A stretch of DNA of 64,000 nucleotides from Propionibacteriaceae bacterium (GTDB lineage Bacteria > Actinomycetota > Actinomycetes > Propionibacteriales > Propionibacteriaceae), in assembly GCA_031262485.1 (NCBI GenBank), contig JAISHO010000025.1, positions 1 through 64,000 on the forward strand, in the 5' to 3' direction. The position numbers and the translations under genes are program-made. Below, piece by piece: positions 53,766-62,573 of the stretch. Numbering within the stretch: position 1 is the stretch's first letter; every line of letters begins with the position of its first letter. The notes under the pieces are model-generated. The model saw only the letters and a list, made by a program, of their open reading frames with translations. It was not told the origin of the DNA and made no database searches.

Positions 53766-54929
53766 TCATAAGTCGAGCGCGAGATCGTCACCCTTGATCC
53801 AGCCGAGGCGGCGGCAGGGGATCGCGATGAGCCAGGTGAGGATGGCCGGCAAGACGAAGCAGATGAGCGCCAAGCCGATCCAGTCGCCGGCAGTGATGGC
53901 CGGTTTGAGACCGGCTTGGACATCGTTGACCCACCCGGTGTACACACCGATCGGGCCGACGAACCCGCAGGTGCCCATGCCCGAGGCGACGGCGGCGCCG
54001 TTTTGTTGCATCCCGAAGACGACGGTGGCGATCGGCCCGGTTATGGCCGAGGCGAGCGTGGGTGGGATCCAGATCCGGGGATTCTTGACGATGTTGCCCA
54101 TCTGCAGCATCGACGTGCCGATGCCTTGGGCGACGAGCCCGGCCCAGCGGTTCTCCTTGAAACTCATGATGGCGAAGCCGACCATCTGGGCTCAGCACCC
54201 CGCCACCGCCGCCCCGCCGGCCAGCCCCGTCAAGCCGAGGGCGGCGCAGATGGCGGCGCTGGAGATCGGCAGCGTCAAGACGACGCCGACGATGACGGAG
54301 ACGACGAGGCCCATGAGGAAGGGCTGCAGATCCGTCGCCCACATGATGGCTCGGCCGGTGGCGCTCGCAGCCGAACCGATCCCAGGCGCGCAGGCCAAAG
54401 CGATGAGCACTCCGCCGGTGACAGTGACGAGGGGAGTGACGAGGATGTCCACCTTCGTCGTCTTGGAGACGATTTTGCCGAGTTCGGCGGCGATGACGGC
54501 GACGACGAAGACGGCCAACGGCCCGCCCGCCCCGCCCAGCGTGTTGGCGGCTTCGCCGACCGCGACAAGGGAGAAGAGGACGAGCGGTGGCGCTTTGAGC
54601 GCGAAACCGATCGCGACCGCCATGGCTGGGCCCGTCACCGCTTGAGCGAAACTTCCGATCTCGACGAGCAGGGGCCAACCGAACTGTTGCCCGGCGGTGA
54701 CGATGATCGTGCCGATGAGAAGGGAGGCGAACAACCCTTGGGCCATGGCGCCGAGGGCGTCGACCCCATAACGGTGGGCGGAGAGGATGACGTCTTTGCG
54801 GGCGAGGAAGGCCCGGATCCTGGCCCAAACCGACGCCTGACTCTCCGGCGACTGACCCTCCGACACCTGACCTTGTTCCGTGGTGGAGGCGAGGCTTGTC
54901 GTCTCCGGCGGATCGTCGCTCATGCTCAT
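53766..54929 (-). pseudogene. PTS EIIC-like membrane transporter interrupted by an in-frame TGA
   Basis: The reading frame starts at the ATG at 54929 and continues to 53766 in one frame except for a TGA at 54192-54194. Before it come the family motifs HRYGVDALGAMAQGLFASL and LPISSAAICAALGL; after it comes AQMVGFAIMSFKEN and GTSMLQMGNIVKNPRIWIPP. Both parts fit the PF13303 EIIC-like family of about 345-390 residues, so only one codon is wrong. Family members usually have a small residue such as Cys, Ala or Ser at this place. A nonsense mutation, a sequencing error or recoding are the alternatives. No EIIA or EIIB gene is near. Confidence 0.8.
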
Positions 54930-54935
54930 GGCATC

Positions 54936-54941
54936 ACTGTA
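54936..54941 (-). promoter_or_regulatory. -10 element of the EIIC-like gene, leaderless layout
   Basis: TACAGT on the minus strand ends 6 nt before the ATG at 54929. Confidence 0.5.
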
Positions 54942-55018
54942 CTGGCGCGGTCGGACACCTCGAGGGTTGAGGCCACGACGTCGACCGGTCAGCGCCGCTG
55001 ATCCTCCGCCTTGCTGGC

Positions 55019-55071
55019 CACGCCACCGGCCACCACGAATTCCACAAAGGTGTCGGCGCGACAGACCGCTA
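55019..55071 (+). repeat. dispersed intergenic repeat, partial copy C
   Basis: CCACCGG, CCACGAA and GGCGCGACAGACC occur in the same order and similar spacing as in copies A and B. The right end coincides with the stop codon of the TAP-type hydrolase gene. Confidence 0.45.
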
Positions 55072-57129
55072 GACGGGGCAGTAGAGCCCGTCGGGGGGAA
55101 TCACCCCGTCGCTGAAATAACGCTGGACCGCCGAATCCACGCAGGTGCTCTTGCCTCCGTAGGTGCCGTGACCGGCCCCGGCATAGGTGATGAGGACACC
55201 GGAGGCCAACTGCTCAGCCATCCACACGGCGTAGGTGTATGGGGTGGCGGAATCGCCTTCGCCGCCGATGACGAGGATGGGCGCCGATCCTGTCGCGGTG
55301 ATGTCGTCGTAGGCGTTCGGATCGGCCAGCACCGGCCAGGTCGCGCACATCACCCCGGGCCCCATGAACTGTGAGAAGATCGGCGAACGGATCGAATCGA
55401 TGCGCCATTGTTCCATGGCGCCCTCGACCCCGGCGTCGACGCCGTCGAGGCAGCCGATGACGTTGAAGCCGGCGAAGGATTGACCGTAGACCCCGTTCGG
55501 GGAGCGTTCCCACAGCATGTCGTGGGCGTCGATGAGATCTTGGCCGTAACCGCCCAGCGCGTTCTCGAGCACGATCATGAGATTTTGCCAGTCGGATTCG
55601 TCGCCGTAGAGGTACCAGGCGATGCCGTTGACAGCCACCGCCGAAGTGAGGATGCGTTCCCCAACTCGCACCGGTGTCTCATCGAGGGTGGTGAGATAGG
55701 TGGTGACAGTGTCGCGCACTTCGTCGGCGGTGTCGCCGAGCCCGCAATACATTTGGCGGACACAGTAGGAGGCGAAGTCGTTGAACGAGTTCTCGAACCC
55801 GGAGGCCTGGGTGATGGAATCGTCGTCGGTCACATTGACGGCCGCGTCGAGACCCATCCGCCCGACTAAGCCGGGGTAGGTCTGGGCGTAGACGGCGCCG
55901 ATGAACGTGCCGTAGGAGTAGCCGAAATAGTTGAGCTGGGCGTCGCCGACGATTTGACGCATGAGGTCGAGATCTTCGACGGTGTCTTGGGTCGAGACAT
56001 GTTCCATGAGGTCGCCGCTCATCTCGGCGCAGCCCAAGCCGTACTGGCGCCAGGCGTTGACGAGAGCGTCGCGTTCGGCGTCATTGTCAGGGCTGTTGTC
56101 GAGGGTGAAGAGGTCGTCGACCTCGGTGGTGGCGGGGCATTGCACGGGGGTCGATTCGCCGGTGCCGCGCGGATCCCAGCCGATGATGTCGTAGGCCTCA
56201 AGGCCCTTCTGATCGAAATAGGCGCCCGTCGCTCGACCTGCCGCTCCCGGGCCGCCCGGGTTGACGAAGATCGTGCCGAGCTTCGGCGAGGCAGTCGCCT
56301 GTTTGCGGTAGAGCGAGAGGGTTAGCGCCCGGTCGTCCGGCAGGCTGTAGTCGACCGGGGCGAGGACGGTGGCGCACTCCCCGGGAGTGTTGTAGATCGA
56401 ACACGCCACCCAGTCGACGTTTTGGTCGACGTAACGGCCCAGGCCCGATGGCCCGGCCGGCGGGGTGGTGATCCCCGGCAGCGTCGAGGGAGTCAAACTC
56501 GTCGGCGTCCGATCGGGCATCGTGTATTCCCGCGACGAGGGTTGTGGCTGAGCCACCGGAGGAATGCTCACCTCTTGGCCCGGCTCCGCGGTGGGAGCTG
56601 GGGTGACCGCCGGGTGAGTCGCCTCCGTCGATCCGGTCGCCGGGTCAGTCGGCTCCTCGGAGGTGGAGAAGGAACGCCACACCCGCACCCCGCCGACGAC
56701 GAGAGCGAAAGCGAGAACGAGGATGAGGAGGATCGCGACGATCCGTTTGCCGTACGACGGCGGGCGGGGATCGTCGACATCGACGAGGACGTTACCCCCT
56801 CCAGGCGGTGGGGCGGCGAGGGCGGAACCATCGCTTCCCACGGTGGCGCCGGGATAGGCCCCGGGGTAGCCCTGAGTCGACGAGAGGGCAGGCGAACCGT
56901 ATCCGGCGGGAGGCGCGAACCCGGGAGAGTGCTCCGGTTGGCTCGGCCCCGTCGCCATCGGCGGAGCCCCCGGAGTCACCGGGCCGGTGCTCGGCTGAGC
57001 CGCGGCGTTGAACGGCGGCGGAGCCCCCGCGGCGGTCGAATCGACCGGTTGCGACGGAGCATTAGCCGGACCATCGCTGCGCGGTGGGCCGGAGCCGTCA
57101 TCGGGAAAACCGAATTGGTTGGGCGACAT
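55069..57129 (-). CDS. membrane-anchored TAP-type alpha/beta hydrolase
   Basis: This 686-residue protein has a Pro/Ala/Gly-rich cytoplasmic N-terminus (about 125 residues), one membrane helix at about 129-150, a Pro/Thr-rich linker and an extracytoplasmic alpha/beta hydrolase domain. The oxyanion region VNPGGPGAAG, WDPRGTGES, the nucleophile elbow GYSYGT (Ser405) and the C-terminal TAP-like domain GEGDSATPYTYA...AGAGHGTYGG are present. Related enzymes are tripeptidyl aminopeptidases of Streptomyces and mycobacteria. An N-terminal membrane anchor instead of a secretion signal is the unusual feature. GGGAGTGAG precedes the ATG. Confidence 0.9.
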   Translation of the reverse strand: MSPNQFGFPDDGSGPPRSDGPANAPSQPVDSTAAGAPPPFNAAAQPSTGPVTPGAPPMATGPSQPEHSPGFAPPAGYGSPALSSTQGYPGAYPGATVGSDGSALAAPPPGGGNVLVDVDDPRPPSYGKRIVAILLILVLAFALVVGGVRVWRSFSTSEEPTDPATGSTEATHPAVTPAPTAEPGQEVSIPPVAQPQPSSREYTMPDRTPTSLTPSTLPGITTPPAGPSGLGRYVDQNVDWVACSIYNTPGECATVLAPVDYSLPDDRALTLSLYRKQATASPKLGTIFVNPGGPGAAGRATGAYFDQKGLEAYDIIGWDPRGTGESTPVQCPATTEVDDLFTLDNSPDNDAERDALVNAWRQYGLGCAEMSGDLMEHVSTQDTVEDLDLMRQIVGDAQLNYFGYSYGTFIGAVYAQTYPGLVGRMGLDAAVNVTDDDSITQASGFENSFNDFASYCVRQMYCGLGDTADEVRDTVTTYLTTLDETPVRVGERILTSAVAVNGIAWYLYGDESDWQNLMIVLENALGGYGQDLIDAHDMLWERSPNGVYGQSFAGFNVIGCLDGVDAGVEGAMEQWRIDSIRSPIFSQFMGPGVMCATWPVLADPNAYDDITATGSAPILVIGGEGDSATPYTYAVWMAEQLASGVLITYAGAGHGTYGGKSTCVDSAVQRYFSDGVIPPDGLYCPV

Positions 57130-57208
57130 CTCACTCCCTCGTCATGGCGTCAACACTCATCATGCCGGGCCGCGCCGTCATCTCCGCTGATTTCCCACGA
57201 CGCGTGGT

Positions 57209-57889
57209 TCAGCGGCGGGCGTCAAGCTCGTCTCCAGAACTTTCGGCGTCACTGGCCAAGCCGATGTCGGCCAGTCCGAGAGCGGCGCGGTATTCCAAGC
57301 CCTCCCGCTCGAAACGTTCGCGGGCTCCGGTGGCCCGGTCGACGACGACGGCGACGCCGACGACGGTCGCGCCGGCTTCCCGGACGGCGGCGACGGCCTG
57401 GGCGATCGAGCCACCCGTCGTCGACGTGTCCTCGACGACGACGACGCGACGGCCGGCGATGTCCGGCCCCTCGATCCGGCGTTGCAAACCGTGGGCCTTG
57501 GCCTCTTTACGCACCGTGAAGGCGTCGATGGTCCTCCTCTGGGCGGCGGCGGCGTGGAGGATCGCCGTCGCGACCGGATCGGCGCCGAGTGTCAACCCGC
57601 CGACAGCGTCGACCTCCCAACCGTCGAGCAGATCGAGCATGACCCGCCCCATGACGGGCGCGGCCGAACCAGAGAAGGTGATGCGGCGCAGATCGACGTA
57701 GTAATCGGCCTCACGGCCCGAGGCCAGTGTGATCCGTCCCCACACCACGGCGTGTCGACGGACCGCTTCGGCCAGGGTCCGCCGGTCTTCGCCCGTCCCG
57801 GCCAACGGCGGGGAGGCGTCGGAGACGGCGGCTGAGCGATTGATCGTCGCTTCAGGATCGTGGGATCCCTCCGGTGCGACAGCTTCCAT
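57209..57889 (-). CDS. pyrE: orotate phosphoribosyltransferase
   Basis: The ATG at 57889 has AGGAAGGG upstream and gives 226 residues. The PRPP-binding motif is VVVVEDTSTTGGS, with the SGREADYYVDLRR and GGLTLGADPVA orotate segments. It joins orotate to PRPP to give OMP. The N-terminal extension of about 35 residues is not conserved. No other pyr gene is adjacent. Confidence 0.93.
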   Translation of the reverse strand: MEAVAPEGSHDPEATINRSAAVSDASPPLAGTGEDRRTLAEAVRRHAVVWGRITLASGREADYYVDLRRITFSGSAAPVMGRVMLDLLDGWEVDAVGGLTLGADPVATAILHAAAAQRRTIDAFTVRKEAKAHGLQRRIEGPDIAGRRVVVVEDTSTTGGSIAQAVAAVREAGATVVGVAVVVDRATGARERFEREGLEYRAALGLADIGLASDAESSGDELDARR

Positions 57890-57943
57890 GGTCAATCCCT
57901 TCCTGGACGAATCGGTGTGGCCTCAGTCGGCGGCGGGTAGCGC

Positions 57944-59350
57944 TCAGTGGTCGAGATGCGGGGCGTCGTCCCCGGCGTCGATGGCGACGGCGCCCGCGTC
58001 TTGGCTCGGGGCGTCCTGGGCCTCGATCATCTTCGTGTCGAACCATTGGGCGAACAAACTATTGAGGTCGAGCCCGGTCGTCGCTTTGACGAGAGCCGGC
58101 AGTTCGACGAGCACGTCGGTGCTCAGCTTCGTGATACGCGACGCTCCGGAACCATCCCCGACGACGGTGATGTTGTCGATATCGCCGATCGGTTTCGCCG
58201 CGGCCGCGATCATATCCGGCATCGAACCGAGGACCCGGTCGATGATGGCCTGCTCGCCGTACTTGGCGTAAGCGGCGGCGAGCAATTCCTTGACCTCGGC
58301 CTCGGCTTGCCCCTTGGCCTTGATGGCCGCGGCCTCGGCCTCGCCGGCGCTGCGGATGGCATCGGCGCGGCCTTGACCCTCCGAGGTGAGACGCTTCTGC
58401 TCGGCGTCGGCGGCGGCGACGATCTGGGCCGCCTTGGCCTTGGCCTCCTGCTCGGCCTGGTAGAGGCTGGCATCGGCCTTGGCGCGAACGTCGGAGTCGA
58501 GCATGAGCTTCGTCAATGACGCCTTCTCCTTGGCGTTCTCTTGTTCGGCTCGCGTGACGAGGGCGGCCTGCTCGGCCTGGGTGCGCGGCCCGACGGCGGC
58601 GGCCTCGGCCTGGGCCTTGCTCGTCTGCTTCTGGAACTCGGCCTCTTGGATCTGGGCGTCCTTGTTGGCCGAAGCGATCGCGATCCGCGACAGGGCCTGC
58701 GCCTTGGCCGACTCCTGGGCGTTGATGGCCTCGGCCACCTCGGCCTCCTTGCGGACGGCGGCGGCCTGGGGACGGCCCAGGTTGACGATGTAATCCGGCG
58801 GATCGGTCGCGATGCCGTTGATCTGGAGGGTGTCGACGCGCAACCCGGCGTCAGACAGCGCCTGGGAGGCGGCGCTTTGGATCTGGCGGGCCAGGCCCTC
58901 GCGGTCGCGCAACATCTCATCGACGGACATGTTGCCGACAACACCACGGAGCGTGCCGGCCAGGATCGATGTGACGATGCGCGGGATCTCGTCCTCCCGG
59001 CCGAGGAAGCGCTGGGCGGCGGCCCGCACACCGTCGGGCGTGCCCTCGATCTTGGCCAGGGCGACGGCGTCCACGACGACTTTGATGTTGTCCTTGGTGA
59101 CGCCTTCGGGCACCTGCATGGGGATCTCGGCCGCGTCCAGGGCGATCATCTTGGCTTGCTGGACGAAGGGGATGATGAAGGAGCCGGAGCCGACGACGAC
59201 CTTGATCGAGCCGTCCTTGGAGCCCGAACCGGTGACGACGAGGGCTTGGTTGGCGCTGGGGATGCGGTACCGCTTCGCCACCGCGGTGACGATGAGCGCG
59301 AGGACGAGGAGGACGCCGATGATGACGACGACGATGGGGATGTCGGGCAT
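57944..59350 (-). CDS. flotillin-family membrane scaffold protein
   Basis: This 468-residue protein has an N-terminal membrane segment (IPIVVVIIGVLLVLALIVTAV), a PHB/SPFH domain (about 35-200, KVVVGSGSFIIPF, IEGTPDGVRAAAQRFL) and a long Ala/Glu/Gln/Lys coiled coil with repeated AEA/KA motifs (about 200-380). Flotillins organise membrane microdomains. The NfeD-like gene just upstream on the same strand is the usual partner. The C-terminal 80 residues are Asp/Ala-rich. Confidence 0.92.
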   Translation of the reverse strand: MPDIPIVVVIIGVLLVLALIVTAVAKRYRIPSANQALVVTGSGSKDGSIKVVVGSGSFIIPFVQQAKMIALDAAEIPMQVPEGVTKDNIKVVVDAVALAKIEGTPDGVRAAAQRFLGREDEIPRIVTSILAGTLRGVVGNMSVDEMLRDREGLARQIQSAASQALSDAGLRVDTLQINGIATDPPDYIVNLGRPQAAAVRKEAEVAEAINAQESAKAQALSRIAIASANKDAQIQEAEFQKQTSKAQAEAAAVGPRTQAEQAALVTRAEQENAKEKASLTKLMLDSDVRAKADASLYQAEQEAKAKAAQIVAAADAEQKRLTSEGQGRADAIRSAGEAEAAAIKAKGQAEAEVKELLAAAYAKYGEQAIIDRVLGSMPDMIAAAAKPIGDIDNITVVGDGSGASRITKLSTDVLVELPALVKATTGLDLNSLFAQWFDTKMIEAQDAPSQDAGAVAIDAGDDAPHLDH

Positions 59351-59461
59351 GGGGACTCTTTCAGTGGTCGGAGGAATGCGGGGTGGTCGCGGTGATCAAA
59401 ACAGTGGCGTCCTCTCCAGGAGGGGAGGCCGGGAGAGCGAGGACGGTGCGGTGGGGAGGAT

Positions 59462-59959
59462 TCACCGGAAATCGAGCACCTTGAGGACGTTGTCGGACAT
59501 CACTTCGGTGACGGTCACCTCGGCGCCGGAGGGGATGGGCGAGTCGGCCACGAAGGACATCGTGCGGGGCGCTCCGAGATAGGTGACGCGGACGAGCCCT
59601 TGCTCCCCGGGGGCGGCGGTGCCGGCGGTGACGACGCCGGGCGTGCCGACGATCCGTGAGGTCGACAAAGCTTGGGGGGAAAGCTCATTGCGCTTGAGCC
59701 AACGATAGAACAAGACCGCCACCCAGCCGATCGCCCCGCCCAAGAGCCGGCCGACGATCGAGGCGAACACGGGGGGCAGGCCCAAGGCGCGGCCGAGCCA
59801 GCCGCCGAGGCCGAAACCGGTGATGAAACCGCCGACGCTGGCCGTCGAGAACAAGCCGGAGCCGCCGAAATCGGCGTCGAAGACCTCGAAGACGCCGTCG
59901 AAGACGAGGGATGCGACGAGGACGACGAATCCGACGATGACAGCGATGGTGAACACCAT
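59462..59959 (-). CDS. NfeD-like membrane protein, flotillin partner
   Basis: This 165-residue protein has two or three hydrophobic segments (IAVIVGFVVLVASLVF, ASVGGFITGFGLGGWLG, LLGGAIGWVAVLFY) and a C-terminal OB-fold-like domain (GLVRVTYLGAPRTMSFV, IPSGAEVTVTEVMSDNVLKV). Short NfeD proteins occur next to flotillin genes, as here 112 bp upstream. TAGGAT 6 nt before the ATG implies leaderless expression. Confidence 0.85.
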   Translation of the reverse strand: MVFTIAVIVGFVVLVASLVFDGVFEVFDADFGGSGLFSTASVGGFITGFGLGGWLGRALGLPPVFASIVGRLLGGAIGWVAVLFYRWLKRNELSPQALSTSRIVGTPGVVTAGTAAPGEQGLVRVTYLGAPRTMSFVADSPIPSGAEVTVTEVMSDNVLKVLDFR

Positions 59960-59965
59960 GGCTCC

Positions 59966-59971
59966 ATCCTA
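59966..59971 (-). promoter_or_regulatory. -10 element of the nfeD-like gene, leaderless layout
   Basis: TAGGAT on the minus strand ends 6 nt before the ATG at 59959. Confidence 0.5.
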
Positions 59972-59980
59972 CAAACAAAC

Positions 59981-60017
59981 ATCCACCCGCCGGGGGCGAC
60001 TGCCCCGACGGGTGGAT
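59981..60017 (-). terminator. terminator of the beta-glucosidase gene
   Basis: ATCCACCCG (59981-59989) and CGGGTGGAT (60009-60017) form a 9-bp stem with further GGGG/CCCC pairing inside, just after the GH3 stop. Confidence 0.7.
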
Positions 60018-60033
60018 GACAGATGCGACGGAG

Positions 60034-62334
60034 TCAGTCGATGACGACCTCGACGAGACGCGGCGTCTCACTCGTCACGAGGGCGGTCGGGCCGGTCAGT
60101 TCGACGGTGATGGTTTCGGTGAGGGGATGGTCGCAGTCGGAGCCGAGCCACAACGTCACGGCGCCCGGCTCGACGACACGCTCCATGCTGTCATCGTGGA
60201 AAGCGAAGCGGGCGACGGGGGCCTTGAACGTGACCTTCGCGCTCTGACCGGCCTCCAACTCGACCCGGGCGTATCCGATGAGTTGGCGCAGCGGGCGCAC
60301 CGTCGAGGCGACGACGTCATGGCCATAGAGCTGCACAAGGGTCGCGCCGGCGCGGTCGCCGGTGTTCGTCACCGTCGTCGTGGCGGTGATCCACCCATCG
60401 GTCGGCGCCTCGGCGGCGACGTCGAGATCGGTCATCGTGAAACTCGTGTAGCTGAGTCCGTGGCCGAAGCTGAACTGGGGCGTCGTGTCGATCGAGGAGA
60501 CCGACGAGGGATCGCCCAGCTTGGGGTGGAGGTAGGAGTAAGGCAGGACGCCGAGGGTGCGTGGCACCGAGACAGGCAGGTGGCCCGACGGGTTGATCCG
60601 CCCCGACAGCACGCCGGCCACCGCAGCCGATCCCTCCTCGCCGGGGAAGAAGGCCTGGACGGTGGCTTGGGCCCGCTCGGTCAAGGCGCCGATGGCGTAC
60701 GGGCGCCCGGTGATGGGGACGAGTACGAGGTCGGTGCCCGTCTCAAGGAGGGCCTCGACGAGTTCGGTCTGCACCCCGGGAAGATCGAGGGAGTCGGTGT
60801 CACAGCCCTCGCCGGAGGTGCCTTTGCCGAACAGACCGGCCTGATCGCCGACGACGCAGAAGACGACATCGGCCGCCTTTGCGGCGGCGATCGCCTCGTC
60901 GAACCCGGAACGGTCCTCGTCGCGAACGGTGCAGCCCAGCGCGTAGGTGACCTCGGCGTCGGGATACTCCGCCTTGATCGCCTCGAGGATCGTCGGCGCC
61001 TCGATCTTCGAGGGGACGTCCGGATTGTGCATGAGGACGTGGTTGACGAAGGAGTAACAGCCGAACAGCGCCGACTGGCGGTCGGCGTTGGGGCCGACGA
61101 CGGCGATCTTGGCGACCTTGCCCGGCTCGACCGGGAGAATCCCCTTGTTGTCGAGGAGGATGACGGACTCCTCGGCCAGGCGACGGGCGACGGCGCGGTG
61201 CTCGGCCGGATCGAGTGATTCCGGCGCCTCGGCGAGCAACTTCTCGAGCCGGGCGATCTCGCCGTCGATATCGAGAAGACCAAACTGCTCTTTCTGCATG
61301 AGGACACGTCCGACTGCGGTGTCGAGGGCGGCCAAGGCGTCGGAGCCTTCGGTGAAAGCCTCGACGACCCCCTCGGCGCGCAGCGCGTCGCCAGTCGGCA
61401 GTTCGACGTCGACGCCGGCTTTCAATGCTTTCAGGGCGGCGTCGGCGAGCGATCCGACGACACCGTGCTGGTTGAGGAGGAAGGCGACGCCGAAGTAATC
61501 CGAGACGACGATGCCCTCGAAGCCCCAGCGGTCGCGCAGGACGTCGGTCAGCAAAGCCGGGCTCCCGTGGGCGGGGACGCCGTCAGTGTCGATGTAGGCC
61601 GGCATGACCGAGCCGACGTGCCCGTCGAGGACGGCGATCTCGAAGGGAGGCAGGAAGACGTCTTCGATCTCACGCGGCCCGGCGTGGACGGGGGCGAGGT
61701 TGCGGCCGGCCCGGGAGTTCGAGTAACCGGCGAAATGCTTGAGGCAGGCGACGACGCCGTGGCTCTGCAGCCCTTCGACGTAGCCCTTGCCGAGGGTGCC
61801 GATGACATAGGGATCCTCGCCCATCGTCTCCTCGACCCGGCCCCAGCGGGCGTCGCGGACGACGTCGAGCACCGGCGCCAATCCTTGGTGGATGCCGAGT
61901 TGGGCCATCGTCTGGCCGATCGCCGAGCCCATCGCCTCGACCGCCTCGGGGTCGAAGGTGGCTGCCCAAGCGATCGGGGTCGGGAACGTCGTCGCCGTCC
62001 AGGCGCTCAGGCCGGTCAAGCATTCCTCGTGGACCTGCAGGCCGATCCGCAGTCGGGTCTTGGCGGCGATCCACTTCTGGAAGCCGATGAGAGCGGTCAA
62101 GCCATCACTGGGCGAGATCGGTTTCGTGCCGAAGACCCGCGTCAGTTGCCCGAGGCCTTCCTTGGCGAAGTTCGTGAAGTCGGCCGCCTCATCGGATTGG
62201 GTGTCCATCTCGGGAGCGACGACACCGCCGTCCTCGCCGGCGCCGATCCAGATGCCTTGAAGTTGGGCGATTTTCTCCTCGACGGTCATGGAGGAGAGGA
62301 GGTGGGAAACGCGTTCCGTCAACGCAAGGGCCAT
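60034..62334 (-). CDS. GH3 beta-glucosidase / beta-xylosidase
   Basis: This 766-residue enzyme has the full three-domain GH3 layout: an N-terminal barrel (QVHEECLTG, GRVEETMGEDPYV, LKHFAGYSNSRAGRN), the nucleophile Asp279 in VVSDYFG, a second alpha/beta domain (VVGPNADRQSALFGCY, GCTVRDEDRSGFDEA) and a C-terminal fibronectin-III-like domain with FGHGLSYTSF. It has no signal peptide and so should act on imported cello- or xylo-oligosaccharides in the cytoplasm. The divergent LacI gene is the probable regulator. Confidence 0.92.
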   Translation of the reverse strand: MALALTERVSHLLSSMTVEEKIAQLQGIWIGAGEDGGVVAPEMDTQSDEAADFTNFAKEGLGQLTRVFGTKPISPSDGLTALIGFQKWIAAKTRLRIGLQVHEECLTGLSAWTATTFPTPIAWAATFDPEAVEAMGSAIGQTMAQLGIHQGLAPVLDVVRDARWGRVEETMGEDPYVIGTLGKGYVEGLQSHGVVACLKHFAGYSNSRAGRNLAPVHAGPREIEDVFLPPFEIAVLDGHVGSVMPAYIDTDGVPAHGSPALLTDVLRDRWGFEGIVVSDYFGVAFLLNQHGVVGSLADAALKALKAGVDVELPTGDALRAEGVVEAFTEGSDALAALDTAVGRVLMQKEQFGLLDIDGEIARLEKLLAEAPESLDPAEHRAVARRLAEESVILLDNKGILPVEPGKVAKIAVVGPNADRQSALFGCYSFVNHVLMHNPDVPSKIEAPTILEAIKAEYPDAEVTYALGCTVRDEDRSGFDEAIAAAKAADVVFCVVGDQAGLFGKGTSGEGCDTDSLDLPGVQTELVEALLETGTDLVLVPITGRPYAIGALTERAQATVQAFFPGEEGSAAVAGVLSGRINPSGHLPVSVPRTLGVLPYSYLHPKLGDPSSVSSIDTTPQFSFGHGLSYTSFTMTDLDVAAEAPTDGWITATTTVTNTGDRAGATLVQLYGHDVVASTVRPLRQLIGYARVELEAGQSAKVTFKAPVARFAFHDDSMERVVEPGAVTLWLGSDCDHPLTETITVELTGPTALVTSETPRLVEVVID

Positions 62335-62430
62335 AGTCAAGTACCGTTTCTTGTGTGAAGTGCGTCGCGCGGCGACAAGCTGGTTGCTGCGATGAAGCTG
62401 AGAGCCACCCTGATCCCACTCGTGCGAGGA

Positions 62431-62442
62431 GCGAAATTTTCT
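62431..62442. promoter_or_regulatory. candidate LacI box 1 (beta-glucosidase side)
   Basis: GCGAAATTTTCT recurs as its reverse complement at 62532-62543. This copy lies 97 bp upstream of the beta-glucosidase start. Confidence 0.55.
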
Positions 62443-62531
62443 ATGAGGCTAGCTCTCGCCCCACCCTACGTCCCCCCTCCTATCCCGGGAAGCCCTGGCG
62501 TGGCAATCGCGCGACGATGGGTGATCTTCGA

Positions 62532-62543
62532 AGAAAATTTCGC
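62532..62543. promoter_or_regulatory. candidate LacI box 2, overlapping the lacI -35
   Basis: AGAAAATTTCGC is the exact inverted copy of box 1. It overlaps the -35 region of the LacI gene promoter, so the regulator could repress itself. Confidence 0.55.
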
Positions 62544-62561
62544 ATGGTCTCGGCGAATGCT

Positions 62562-62567
62562 TAGACT
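62562..62567 (+). promoter_or_regulatory. -10 element of the LacI gene, leaderless layout
   Basis: TAGACT ends 6 nt before the GTG at 62574; GAGG directly abuts the start codon, too close for a Shine-Dalgarno. Confidence 0.55.
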
Positions 62568-62573
62568 TAAGAG

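Noticed and set aside
54150..54194. A bacterial SECIS element after the in-frame TGA
   Set aside because: The only local hairpin has a 5-bp stem with a G-U pair and a mismatch, and its loop sits closer to the TGA than is usual. I keep recoding as a hypothesis only in the findings.
60016..61218. A 400-codon open frame on the plus strand opposite the beta-glucosidase
   Set aside because: Antisense to strongly conserved GH3 motifs and Arg/Gly/Asp-rich without family similarity.
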